From: Staphylococcus arlettae
GTDB taxonomy: Bacteria; Bacillota; Bacilli; Staphylococcales; Staphylococcaceae
DNA length: 64,000 nt
Direction of reading: 5' to 3'
Assembly (NCBI RefSeq): GCF_002902345.1
Contig: NZ_PPQB01000012.1
Span: 181,972 to 245,971, forward strand
Shown here: positions 9,409 through 18,176 of the stretch, in pieces
Layout of the letters: every line of letters starts with the position of its first letter
Position numbering within the stretch: position 1 is the first letter of the stretch
Made by a program: the position numbers and the translations under genes
The notes under the pieces: model-generated
The model's database searches: none
Seen by the model: the letters and a program-made list of their open reading frames with translations, nothing else
Told to the model about the DNA's origin: nothing

Positions 9409-10440
9409 TTAATAAATATCATCTGACTGTAAATAGTCATATATACTTTGAGCAACTGGAATGCCACTCTCTTTATACTGTGCTTTCACTTCTTCTTGTA
9501 TTTCACCTGGGTAGTATACTTGGTCAAAACCTTTAGCCGGTTTAATCGCATGTAATTCTTCTACCATTTCTGAAACTTGTTTTAAAAATTGGTCTTTATC
9601 ACCAAAGAATGCCGGGTTGATAACAATATGGAATTGTCCTAATCTTCTATACTCAGATAAATCTTCATACATAGAAGTTACGTGCTTACCAAATGGTAAA
9701 CCTAGAAGGCTGCCGGATAGAATATCAATCATCATCATTAATCCATAGCCTTTAGGTCCTGCCACTGGCAATAATGCACCAACTTCAAATGGATCCGTTG
9801 TAGGCTCTCCATTTTTGTCTACAGCCCAAGTGTCTGGGATTGATTTATTTTTAGAACGTGCGTCTAAGATTTTGCCCCACGCTTGCACTGTTGTTGCCAT
9901 ATCAAATAAGATAGGTTCACCATTTTCACGAGGTGCGGCAAATGCAATTGGGTTAGTACCAAAATACGGTTCTGTACCACCAAATGGTACGACCATTGGG
10001 TCTGATTGACATACAGTTAACGCGACCATACCACGTTTTGCTGCTTGTTCTGCAAAGTAACCAATGGCACCACTGTGGCCAATTTCTTTCACACCTACCA
10101 TGCCAATACCACTGTCTTCTGCAAGGGTAATTGCTTTTTCCATCGCTTCATATGCTACATAATGACCGACAGTATTATCGCCAAAGTACGTACCTGTTGA
10201 AGGACCTGTTTGCTCGAAGTTAAATTGTGGATCAAGGTTCAGCCCTTTTTTAGCAATACGTTCAGCATAATATTGCGTGCGGACCGAGCCGTGTGAATGA
10301 ATACCTCGCTCATCAGCAAAAATCATTAAGTCAGCAGTCTTATCAGCTAAATAATTAGGTAGACCCGCATTGACTAATTTGGTCTTAAATAACTCGCGTA
10401 GTTCATTACGTTCGACATATACTAATGCTTCTTCACTCAT
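9409..10440 (-). CDS. Ureidoglycolate dehydrogenase-like protein, paralogue 2 (Ldh2 family)
   Basis: A 343-residue Ldh2-family dehydrogenase that aligns with its downstream neighbour along its full length: RGIHSHGSVR, GVKEIGHSGAIGYF, SDPMVVPFGGTEPYFGTNP and GPKGYGLMMMIDILSGSLLG are all shared or nearly so. It is therefore a tandem duplication, not a fragment. The ATG at 10440 has AAGGAAGG with 9 nt spacing; the TTG at 10449 touches that site. It starts 15 nt after the allE stop, so it is cotranscribed with it. Both active-site regions look intact, so either dosage or a second substrate could explain retention. Confidence 0.83.
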   Translation of the reverse strand: MSEEALVYVERNELRELFKTKLVNAGLPNYLADKTADLMIFADERGIHSHGSVRTQYYAERIAKKGLNLDPQFNFEQTGPSTGTYFGDNTVGHYVAYEAMEKAITLAEDSGIGMVGVKEIGHSGAIGYFAEQAAKRGMVALTVCQSDPMVVPFGGTEPYFGTNPIAFAAPRENGEPILFDMATTVQAWGKILDARSKNKSIPDTWAVDKNGEPTTDPFEVGALLPVAGPKGYGLMMMIDILSGSLLGLPFGKHVTSMYEDLSEYRRLGQFHIVINPAFFGDKDQFLKQVSEMVEELHAIKPAKGFDQVYYPGEIQEEVKAQYKESGIPVAQSIYDYLQSDDIY

Positions 10441-10455
10441 GCTTAACAACCTTCC

Positions 10456-11244
10456 TTAAATTTCGATATCTCTATTAGCATCTTTTGAGTAGATATACGC
10501 AAATGGTTCATCAAGACCTACAGCATAAGTTGCTTGTGGTGCATAAGCTCCCATAAAGATATAGTCGCCTTTATCTACTGGTTGCCATTCGTTATCTAAA
10601 TTGTACATGCCACGACCGCTCAATACGTAAGCACCATGTTCTTGTACGTGAGTTTCAATATAGCCATGTGAAGCTCCTGGCTCAAATGTTAAAATATGAA
10701 TGTTCATATCATATGCCAACTCTTTTGGTAATAAGTCTAAAATACGTACCTCTGCCATACCTTCATATGGTTCTTGTGTCATTTCATTCACGTTACCTGA
10801 AACAACTTCTGGTGTATAACCTTCAAGAGGTTGGTAACGTTTTTTGTATAAGAATACACGGCTATCTTCATTTTGGTTATTGTTTTCAAATGTCATTACT
10901 TGATGTGCTGGCACATATAAATAGCCACCTGCAGATAATTCGTATTTTGTATCATCTGCATACGCGTTAATATTTCCATATTCAACATAAATAAATGTTT
11001 GAACACCATCGCCACCAAATCCTTGAGTGTTACCACCTTGGTTTTTTAATGTAACGATGTAATCTACGAAACGTGCACCTAATCTAGGCGTACCTAAAAT
11101 TGTTACATCACAGTCTTCAAAACCTGGAACAACATTATTAACTAAGCCATCTGGCGTAATAACAGCATAGTTGTCCTTTTTAATAACTGAACGTGTTTCT
11201 AATAATCCTTCTCTATATCCTTGATTATGATTTAAGTAACCCAT
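10456..11244 (-). CDS. allE: (S)-ureidoglycine aminohydrolase AllE (double cupin)
   Basis: A 262-residue bicupin protein that follows E. coli AllE closely: it begins [20 protein letters not shown], has [18 protein letters not shown] in the first cupin and [21 protein letters not shown] in the second, where His and Glu ligands hold the manganese ion. It removes the amino group of (S)-ureidoglycine to give (S)-ureidoglycolate and ammonia, which feeds the AllD step. PucG elsewhere in the window competes for the same substrate. The ATG at 11244 has AAGGAG 9-10 nt upstream. It sits between allC and the allD pair in a single direction. Confidence 0.92.
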   Translation of the reverse strand: MGYLNHNQGYREGLLETRSVIKKDNYAVITPDGLVNNVVPGFEDCDVTILGTPRLGARFVDYIVTLKNQGGNTQGFGGDGVQTFIYVEYGNINAYADDTKYELSAGGYLYVPAHQVMTFENNNQNEDSRVFLYKKRYQPLEGYTPEVVSGNVNEMTQEPYEGMAEVRILDLLPKELAYDMNIHILTFEPGASHGYIETHVQEHGAYVLSGRGMYNLDNEWQPVDKGDYIFMGAYAPQATYAVGLDEPFAYIYSKDANRDIEI

Positions 11245-11329
11245 AAATATAATGCTCCTTTATCTAATTATTTATTATTGTTGCATTAAAAATTTGTGTA
11301 TTAGTAGCTCAAACTCATGCGCTAACTAA

Positions 11330-12562
11330 TTATTCTTCGTAAGCCAGTTTATATAAAACGTGTTTTAACACTTCTACACCTTTGATTAAATCTTCAATAC
11401 GTGTCTCTTCTTCAACATTATGACTGATACCATTAATCGATGGCACAAACATCATAGCTGTTGGTACATATTTGGCAAAGATTTGTGAATCGTGACCTGC
11501 ACCTGAAGGCATTGTTTTATAGTCTGTTTCGCCTACAACATGTGTTGCAGCATCACCGATTGTTTGCACTAACTTATCATCCATAAGTGTTGGTGCTTCG
11601 TCCATCCATAAGTCGATGTCAAAGTTGACGCCTTCTTGTTGTGCAACATCGCTAATACATTTTTCTATTTCTTCTGCAAATGCATTTAATGCATCTTGGT
11701 CGATATGACGACAATCAATCGAGAATGTAACTTCACCAGGGACAACGTTAACAGTATTCGGTACTGGGTCTACACGTCCAAATGTTAGTACTAATGGATC
11801 GCCAATTTCTCTTACTCTGTCTGTGAGTTGGCTAGCAATTTTACTAAATGCTACGACAGCATCATTACGTAACCCCATAGGCGTAGTTCCAGCATGATTA
11901 GCCTCACCTTTTAAGTTCACCGTATAACGCTTTTGACCTACGATGCCATTAACTACACCGATAGATTTTTCTTCTGTTTCAAGCACTTTACCTTGTTCAA
12001 TGTGCACCTCAACAAATGCTTTAATATGGTCGTAGATGTTGTCTGTTGAACGGAAATCAAAACCACATTGACGCATTGCATCTACAAAACCGACGTCATT
12101 ACCATCTTTAATTGTTTCGACGTCAGCATTATTAGCTAAGTTGAAAAAGTTTTTACTTCCCCAAAAAGCGTATGGGAATCTGCTACCCTCTTCTTCTGCA
12201 AGTGCTAAAAGCTCTAATGAACGTAACGGTTGACCATACTCTGCTTTCAACGCTTGCATTGCTGTCAATGCAGCAAGAACGCCATATTGCCCATCAAGAT
12301 GTCCACCTTCTACTACAGTATCAATATGAGAACCTGACATGATTGTTTCTTCAGGGTACTTACTTCCAACCAATTTCCCTTTTAAGTTCCCAATACTATC
12401 GAATTCTGCTTCGAATCCGTCTTGCTCTAATGTTTCTTTTAATGCTTGTACAGCATTTGACCATTCAGTTGAATATAGGAGACGTGTAATTCCGCCGCCT
12501 TCTAAACCACCAAATGCAGTAAATTTTTTATCTAAAGCTTCAAAATAGGATTTGATATCCAT
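11330..12562 (-). CDS. allC: Allantoate amidohydrolase AllC (M20 peptidase family)
   Basis: A 410-residue M20 metalloamidohydrolase. It carries GSHIDTVVEGGHLDGQYGV (first metal ligands His and Asp), LALAEEEGSRFPYAFWGSKN (bridging Glu), FVEVHIEQGKVLE and MPSGAGHDSQIFA, wording that matches E. coli AllC rather than the broader carbamoylase group. AllC hydrolyses allantoate to (S)-ureidoglycine, ammonia and CO2. The ATG at 12562 has AAAGGGAG 9 nt upstream; an in-frame TTG at 12571 lies on top of that site and is not favoured. It is the first gene of the minus-strand operon, whose promoter is overlapped by a cre site. Confidence 0.9.
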   Translation of the reverse strand: MDIKSYFEALDKKFTAFGGLEGGGITRLLYSTEWSNAVQALKETLEQDGFEAEFDSIGNLKGKLVGSKYPEETIMSGSHIDTVVEGGHLDGQYGVLAALTAMQALKAEYGQPLRSLELLALAEEEGSRFPYAFWGSKNFFNLANNADVETIKDGNDVGFVDAMRQCGFDFRSTDNIYDHIKAFVEVHIEQGKVLETEEKSIGVVNGIVGQKRYTVNLKGEANHAGTTPMGLRNDAVVAFSKIASQLTDRVREIGDPLVLTFGRVDPVPNTVNVVPGEVTFSIDCRHIDQDALNAFAEEIEKCISDVAQQEGVNFDIDLWMDEAPTLMDDKLVQTIGDAATHVVGETDYKTMPSGAGHDSQIFAKYVPTAMMFVPSINGISHNVEEETRIEDLIKGVEVLKHVLYKLAYEE

Positions 12563-12593
12563 CAAATTCAACTCCCTTTCTATTGCATATTCT

Positions 12594-12659
12594 ATTATAA
12601 GCGTTTACATTTTAGTTATCATTCACATAATTAACAATAATAGATCCTAGTTTTATTCG
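12594..12659 (-). promoter_or_regulatory. allC operon promoter with cre site and putative PucR word
   Basis: On the minus strand TATAAT (12599-12594) forms the -10 box. A near-consensus CcpA cre, TATAAGCGTTTACA at 12596-12609, overlaps it, so glucose should repress the operon. Further up, CGAATAAAACT (12659-12649) is an exact copy of the 11-mer found in the pucG promoter. No good -35 is present, in line with activator dependence. The region also serves the divergent plus-strand pair starting at 12731. Confidence 0.6.
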
Positions 12660-12730
12660 AATTACACAAATACTTAGAAAATTTAATTTGAGATAATAAA
12701 TTTAACAAAATCTATTTAGGAGGACTTGTT

Positions 12731-13549
12731 GTGTATCATCAATATATCACTACAAAAGATAACTTTGAATTACCTATCACTATCATAGAAGCAACAGGCT
12801 CACAAGCTAAAGGTGTCGTCGTCTATTACCACGGTGGCGGATTAATCTTTGGACAACCCAATGATTTACCCCAAGCTTATCAAGACCTAATTACAACTGA
12901 CTATCATCTCGTTATGTTGTCTTATCGCTTAGCACCAGAAAGTAATATCGATACGATTATTGCTGATGCGCTTGCTGGTCTAGACTTTGTAGCACAACTG
13001 TATCCTGAATTACCTCTAATACTTTTTGGGCGCTCTGCTGGTGCCTACCTTGCATTACAAGTTGCAAGTCAACGTCAAGTCGCTGGTATAATGGACTTTT
13101 ATGGTTACAGTCGAGTCCATGTACCTAGTTTCTTAAGACCACATCCAACCTATCAAACACTATCAACTCAAGTGTCAGCTGATATGTTGCAGCAACTAAT
13201 ACAAGATTCACCTTTAGTAACTGGACCTATGCAAGCACGTTATCCTATTTATCTACATGCACGTGGTGCAGCTCAATGGCTTAACTATTTAGGAATTCAA
13301 ACCTCTACAGATAGTGCCTATAATTTAGCACCAAAGCAATTGCAACAATTGCCACCAACATTTATTGTGCATTGTTCTGGTGATCCTGATGTACCAATAA
13401 GTGAAAGTGATTATCTCGCGCAGCATATCCCAGTAACACAAGTTAAACGATTAGCATTAGATGAGCATGATTTCGATCGCACTGTGAATGATTACAATAT
13501 TGCAATTTATCAAGAATGTTTGGATTTTTTAGCTACTTTAACTAATTAA
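12731..13549 (+). CDS. Alpha/beta hydrolase (HGGG esterase type) in the allantoin island
   Basis: A 272-residue alpha/beta hydrolase. HGGG at residues 34-37 forms the oxyanion hole, GRSAG holds the nucleophile Ser102, and the late CSGDPDVPISESD and LDEHDF segments offer the acid and the catalytic His. This is the hormone-sensitive-lipase-like carboxylesterase pattern. The start is a GTG at 12731 with AGGAGG 7 nt upstream. It is followed at 18 nt by a second M20 amidohydrolase, and both are divergent from allC. No reaction of allantoin breakdown known to me calls for an esterase, so the pair may act on a side substrate such as an N-carbamoyl or acylated ureide. The exact function is unknown. 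Confidence 0.8.
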   Translation: MYHQYITTKDNFELPITIIEATGSQAKGVVVYYHGGGLIFGQPNDLPQAYQDLITTDYHLVMLSYRLAPESNIDTIIADALAGLDFVAQLYPELPLILFGRSAGAYLALQVASQRQVAGIMDFYGYSRVHVPSFLRPHPTYQTLSTQVSADMLQQLIQDSPLVTGPMQARYPIYLHARGAAQWLNYLGIQTSTDSAYNLAPKQLQQLPPTFIVHCSGDPDVPISESDYLAQHIPVTQVKRLALDEHDFDRTVNDYNIAIYQECLDFLATLTN

Positions 13550-13567
13550 ACAAAGAGGTGATGTGTC

Positions 13568-14815
13568 ATGGATATACAAAATGTCATGGCAAACTTTAAA
13601 GGATTTAATGATTTCGGCCGTAATCCCGTAAATGGAGGGATTAATCGTTTAGCATTTACACATCAAGAACGTCTTGCTGCTTTAAAGTTTTCGATGCTAT
13701 GTCAAAAAGCTGGACTTGATGTCTATTTTGATTTCTTTGGTAATGTTATTGCACGACGCGAAGGGCGTTACCCTGAATTACAACCAGTCATTGTTGGCTC
13801 TCACATTGACACCGTGACAGACGGTGGTCAGTATGACGGACTACTTGGAGTTATCGCTGCACTAGAAATGGTAGAGCATCTCAACCAGCATCAAATCGAA
13901 ACAGATCATCCTATTGTTATTATTGCATTTGCTTGTGAAGAATCTACTCGTTTTAATGAAGCTACTTTAGGCAGTAAATATTTAACCGGTAAAATGACAA
14001 GGGATGATATGAAAGATATCCAAGACAATGACGGTAATATTCTATATGATATCGTTCAACCACTTGCTCAAGATATGCACGGTAAAGCTGCATTATTTGA
14101 ACGTAATAACATTAAAGCCTTTTTAGAATTGCATATTGAACAAGGACCCATTTTAGAAAACAAAGAGAAAGATATCGGCATCGTCACTCATGTAGCAGCA
14201 CCACATCGTTTCAAACTTACGCTTCATGGTGTCACAAGCCATTCTGGTTCCACTCCTATGCCGATGCGTTCAGACGCATTAACAGCTGCGGCAGAAATCA
14301 TTTTACAAATCGAAGCCATTGGCAACATGTATCACAATCAAGGCATCGTCACAACTGTCGGTTATGCTAATGTCTATCCTAATTCTATGAATGCTATACC
14401 TGGTGAAGTATCATTGCTTATTGATATACGAGGGAAAGAAGTAGCTATACGTGAAAAAGTAGTAACTAAAATCCAACAACAAATTACTGCCATCTGTGAT
14501 AATCGTAATATCACTTATGACCTTAATGATTTAGGTCAGGATCAACCAGGTACCTTTAACAGCACTATTGGTGCTATTTCCGAAAAACATTGTGAAACAT
14601 TACGATATAGTTATCGTTATATGTATAGCGGTGCTGGGCATGATGCGATGAATTTTGTTGATATTTGCCCTACTAGCATGCTCTTCATTCCATGTAAGGC
14701 AGGTATTAGTCACTCACCAGATGAATCTGTCACTACAGAACAAATTGCTAAAGGGATTGATGTTTTAATCGCAACCACGATTGACTTAGCACAAGCAGAC
14801 ACAGTGCTCACTTAA
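13568..14815 (+). CDS. Second M20 family amidohydrolase (allantoate/N-carbamoyl amino acid hydrolase type)
   Basis: A 415-residue M20 Zn/Mn hydrolase with GSHIDTVTDGGQYDGLLGV, FLELHIEQGPILE and YSGAGHDAMNF. It is related to allC but differs at the metal segment, IAFACEESTRFNEATLGSK in place of AEEEGSRFPYAFWGSK, which is nearer to PucF and N-carbamoyl-L-amino-acid hydrolases (HyuC/AmaB). It may hydrolyse ureidoglycolate or ureidoglycine, a second allantoate-like ureide, or an N-carbamoyl amino acid. AGAGGTG lies just upstream of the ATG. It forms a two-gene unit with the esterase before it and ends 42 nt before a bidirectional terminator. Confidence 0.82.
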   Translation: MDIQNVMANFKGFNDFGRNPVNGGINRLAFTHQERLAALKFSMLCQKAGLDVYFDFFGNVIARREGRYPELQPVIVGSHIDTVTDGGQYDGLLGVIAALEMVEHLNQHQIETDHPIVIIAFACEESTRFNEATLGSKYLTGKMTRDDMKDIQDNDGNILYDIVQPLAQDMHGKAALFERNNIKAFLELHIEQGPILENKEKDIGIVTHVAAPHRFKLTLHGVTSHSGSTPMPMRSDALTAAAEIILQIEAIGNMYHNQGIVTTVGYANVYPNSMNAIPGEVSLLIDIRGKEVAIREKVVTKIQQQITAICDNRNITYDLNDLGQDQPGTFNSTIGAISEKHCETLRYSYRYMYSGAGHDAMNFVDICPTSMLFIPCKAGISHSPDESVTTEQIAKGIDVLIATTIDLAQADTVLT

Positions 14816-14856
14816 CTATGGAACAGTAGTTCTAATTCAACTTATTATAAACAGAC

Positions 14857-14896
14857 AAAAAAGCTTTCTATGATGTAACTCATAGAAAGCTTTTTT
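14857..14896. terminator. Bidirectional terminator between the M20 hydrolase and allB
   Basis: A 17-bp perfect stem with A-run and T-run flanks, arms 14857-14873 and 14880-14896. It closes the plus-strand esterase/amidohydrolase unit and the minus-strand permease/allB unit. Confidence 0.9.
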
Positions 14897-14911
14897 ACTT
14901 TATCTTAGATC

Positions 14912-16273
14912 CTAAATAAAGCGACCAATTTTGTTATCTGAAATGCCATTCTCTTTGCTATAAATTTCTTGTCCTCTTAAAATTGTTCTTGTTACTTGCG
15001 CACCAATTTCACGGCCAATATAAGGACTCATTTTATTACGATAAGCTAAATCTTCAGCTTGTAATGTATAAGCGTCATTTTGTTTAATAAATACGAAGTC
15101 AGCATCTTTACCTAGAGCAATACTACCTTTGTCAGTTAAACCGAAGCGTTTCGCTGGTGCAGTAGCAATAATGTCTGCAAATTTTTCTAATGACATATTT
15201 CGTTTTTGCACACCTTCATCAAATAATACATCTACGTTGTTTTGTAATCCTGCAATACCGCCCCATGCTTCGAAAGCATTTGTTGTATCTTTTAAATCAG
15301 GCGTACATGGAGAGTGGTCTGATGTTACAAAGCCAATGTCCCCATTAAATACGCGTTCCCACATACCTTCTAAGCGTGATTGTTCACGAATTGGTGGAGA
15401 ACATTTAACAACTGGACCAATGGCATCTAATTCTTCTTTGTAGAAGTATAAGTAGTGTGTACATGTTTCACATGTAATATCGACACCTTCTTGTTGTGCT
15501 TTGACAATTTCATCTACGCCTTCTTCACAAGCAACATGTACGATATGTACACGACAACCAGTTTCTTTAGCAAATAAAATAATTTTACGGATAGGTTCTA
15601 CTTCAGTAAATACTGGACGGCTATCTACATAAGCACTCAATGAAGTTTCACCACTTGCTTTAGCAATTTCACCTAAACGATCTGTAATTGTAGCATTTTC
15701 AGAGTGAATAGATAAAATTTTGCCTGTTTTCGCAATTTGTTTCATACCTTCGTATAATGAATAATCATCAACGTTTTCAAAATCACCTTCGATTGAACGG
15801 TCTCCACAAGTAGCTAAGAAGGCTTTATATGCAACAACACCCGCTTCATCTAATTCTTGGATACCACCGTTTAAGTTATATGGTACTAAACCGCCATAAC
15901 TTGCAACGTCCACAGATAATTCATCTTTACCTGCATCAAATTTTTCATCAATTGACGCTTTATCTGTTGTAGCTGGAACTTGGTTTAAAGGCATTTCTAC
16001 AAATGAAGTTACGCCTCCTTTTGCAGCTGCACGTGTACCAGTATCATAGCCTTCCCAGCCATCACGATAACCTCCACCTGGTTCAGTAATATGCACATGC
16101 GCGTCAACCATACCTGGAGAAACAATTTGATTTTCAGCATCTATAATTTGAGTAGCTTCGCCTAAATCTTGTCCGATGGCTGCTATTTTTCCGTCTTTCA
16201 CACCAACTTCAACGTTTTGAGCACCATCTTCTAAAATGACTACACCGTTTTTAATTAATAAATCATACTTCAT
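14912..16273 (-). CDS. allB: Allantoinase AllB
   Basis: A 453-residue cyclic amidohydrolase that opens the allantoin ring to give allantoate. The two-metal site is complete: H59 and H61 in DAHVH, K150 as the lysine expected to be carboxylated, H190, H246 and D319 in SDHSPC. Length and sequence follow E. coli AllB along the whole protein, with a small insert near residue 67 (GGGYRDGWEGY). The ATG at 16273 has AAGGAG 9 nt upstream and overlaps the end of the permease gene by 11 nt, so the two are coupled. Confidence 0.95.
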   Translation of the reverse strand: MKYDLLIKNGVVILEDGAQNVEVGVKDGKIAAIGQDLGEATQIIDAENQIVSPGMVDAHVHITEPGGGYRDGWEGYDTGTRAAAKGGVTSFVEMPLNQVPATTDKASIDEKFDAGKDELSVDVASYGGLVPYNLNGGIQELDEAGVVAYKAFLATCGDRSIEGDFENVDDYSLYEGMKQIAKTGKILSIHSENATITDRLGEIAKASGETSLSAYVDSRPVFTEVEPIRKIILFAKETGCRVHIVHVACEEGVDEIVKAQQEGVDITCETCTHYLYFYKEELDAIGPVVKCSPPIREQSRLEGMWERVFNGDIGFVTSDHSPCTPDLKDTTNAFEAWGGIAGLQNNVDVLFDEGVQKRNMSLEKFADIIATAPAKRFGLTDKGSIALGKDADFVFIKQNDAYTLQAEDLAYRNKMSPYIGREIGAQVTRTILRGQEIYSKENGISDNKIGRFI

Positions 16274-17753
16274 GATACTTCACTCCTTTTTTATTTTTAG
16301 GAAAATTCTTTAATGCAAAATGCAATACAATATACACAATGCTAGCGATGATAAATCCAATAAACCATGAGAAATCTGAAATCACTGTAAAGCCAGGTAA
16401 GAAACCAAGCAGTGAAATTGCTACACCGACAATCGTTGCAATATATGCTGAAATATTAAAACGCTTTATTTTTATGTTTTTATCATAAAGGTCAAAATAC
16501 AACGCATCGATATCGATCTGGCAACGTTTGACGATAAAGAAATGGACAATCATCACACCAGCAACTGGTCCTAGTATCGCTCCGATTGCATTCAAGAATA
16601 GGAAGATACTATCTTCTTCTTCCATTAACTTCCATGGCATTATCAACACACTTGCCACAGAAGCAATTATTACTCCGCGCTTGTAATTCACCAATTTTGG
16701 CATTAGTGCACTCAATTGATAAGCAGCTGGAATAATATTACTTGTCGCATTGGTAGAAATAGTTGTCATTAATAGTACACCCGTTGAAATCAAAATTGCC
16801 CAGAAGTTATCCCATTCATTAATAATAACTAGGATATTCCATTCTTGGTGTCCTAAATAAATCGAACCACCTATAATAATAAACACACTCGCTACGGCAA
16901 ATAAAATATGTGCGACTACAATACCTGAAATTTGCCCAACGACTTGTGCTTTAGTCGATTTCGCATTTTGTGTGAAATCAGCAACACTTGAACCTGGTCC
17001 TGCCCAAACACCCAATAATGAGTTAAAAATTAGGAAGAACGATAAAATAGCTGGATAAATAATGCCTGTTTCTTTAGTCGCAATATCATAGTCCATAATA
17101 TTGTTCCAACCGCCAGCTACCATAAAGCCCCATATTGCCATACCGCCAAAGACGATATATATTAATGGGTTTAATACTGCAGTGAATTTATTTAAAATAT
17201 CTCCACCGCCGAAACCGATTACAAAACTAATCGCCCAAAAAATCAAGAAAGCAATTAATCCTGGAATTGAAATACCGAGAATTTGTGCACCGTTACCAAT
17301 ATCACTAAATCCCGGAATCATTTTATTTAACAAAATAAGTAGTGCTTGTGACCCAGCAAAAGTTTGTAAACCAAACCAGCCGATACCAGCAATAACACCA
17401 CGTAAAATACCTGGTAATTTCGCACCATACTCGCCGTATGTTTCACGTAATTGCATCGCAAATGGTATGCCATATTTTGAACCAGCATAGCCATTAACCA
17501 CGAGTAATAATGCAATAATAAATGAACTGAATATTAAAGCAAACATCACCTGAAGTGGTGATAGTCCAATTAATAAGAACCCTCCAACAGCGGTATAGTT
17601 AGGTATATTATGTACTGCTCCCATCCATAACGTGAAGAAGTTAAAAGCAGAGTTATTTCTTTGATCAGCCATTTTCGGCATAATATCCTTGTTGTAGCCA
17701 CGACGTTCGAAAAACGCTTTATCGTAGCGCTCTTGGTTCCCCTGTCTTTCCAT
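16263..17753 (-). CDS. NCS1 family allantoin permease (PucI/AllP type)
   Basis: A 496-residue nucleobase:cation symporter-1 protein with about 12 membrane helices. The N-terminus shows FFTLWMGAVHNIPNYTAVGGF, the family's first-helix region that lines the substrate site, and VWAGPGSSVADFTQNAKS midway. It should import allantoin with sodium or protons. Its gene overlaps allB, the first enzyme on imported allantoin, which fixes the likely substrate better than sequence alone. AAAGGAG precedes the ATG at 17753. The upstream region holds a cre-like site and a variant of the putative PucR word. Confidence 0.9.
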   Translation of the reverse strand: MERQGNQERYDKAFFERRGYNKDIMPKMADQRNNSAFNFFTLWMGAVHNIPNYTAVGGFLLIGLSPLQVMFALIFSSFIIALLLVVNGYAGSKYGIPFAMQLRETYGEYGAKLPGILRGVIAGIGWFGLQTFAGSQALLILLNKMIPGFSDIGNGAQILGISIPGLIAFLIFWAISFVIGFGGGDILNKFTAVLNPLIYIVFGGMAIWGFMVAGGWNNIMDYDIATKETGIIYPAILSFFLIFNSLLGVWAGPGSSVADFTQNAKSTKAQVVGQISGIVVAHILFAVASVFIIIGGSIYLGHQEWNILVIINEWDNFWAILISTGVLLMTTISTNATSNIIPAAYQLSALMPKLVNYKRGVIIASVASVLIMPWKLMEEEDSIFLFLNAIGAILGPVAGVMIVHFFIVKRCQIDIDALYFDLYDKNIKIKRFNISAYIATIVGVAISLLGFLPGFTVISDFSWFIGFIIASIVYIVLHFALKNFPKNKKGVKYHEV

Positions 17754-17820
17754 TAGCTATATCTCCTTTGCTTTAGCAAGCTATTGACTATATAATCTTT
17801 ATCTATTAGTTTATTACGAT

Positions 17821-17887
17821 TGTAAGCGTTTTTCTTTGTCCGCTTTGACATTTCTTTCAAAGAAAATTATGTATTTCGAACAAAACA
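17821..17887. promoter_or_regulatory. cre-like site and PucR-word variant upstream of the allantoin permease
   Basis: TGTAAGCGTTTTTC at 17821-17834 matches the cre consensus except at its end and lies about 70 bp before the permease start. CGAACAAAACA at 17877-17887 differs at two positions from the CGAATAAAACT found before pucG and allC. TATTCGT at 18039-18045, nearer pucR, equals one arm of the pucG inverted repeat. The rest of the 17754-18176 gap is A+T-rich promoter DNA without a reading frame. Confidence 0.45.
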
Positions 17888-18176
17888 GGTGTAAAATTCA
17901 TTTTATATAGCATGATTTTTTATCAGTTCTCACAAATATGGTATATAAATTATTTCATGATTAAAATTAATAGTGGAATATTGCAACATTAAAGTATATA
18001 ACTAATAGAGAGGTTTTATTAGACAAAGTCACAAATTATATTCGTAAAATATTTCTACGTTAAATCGCTGTTATAACATACAACTTTAGATTTAAGTGGA
18101 ATTCTTATACTGACAATTACATGCGTTTGCGCTAATTTATTGTTAAAATTACACAAGTTAACAGGGAGGGCTAGTA

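Noticed and set aside
15129-15443. Plus-strand frame of 104 codons inside allB
   Set aside because: Shadow of the allantoinase gene, whose metal ligands are intact on the other strand.
18121-18145. cre site in front of pucR (ATGCGTTTGCGCTAA)
   Set aside because: Too many mismatches to the consensus on either strand.
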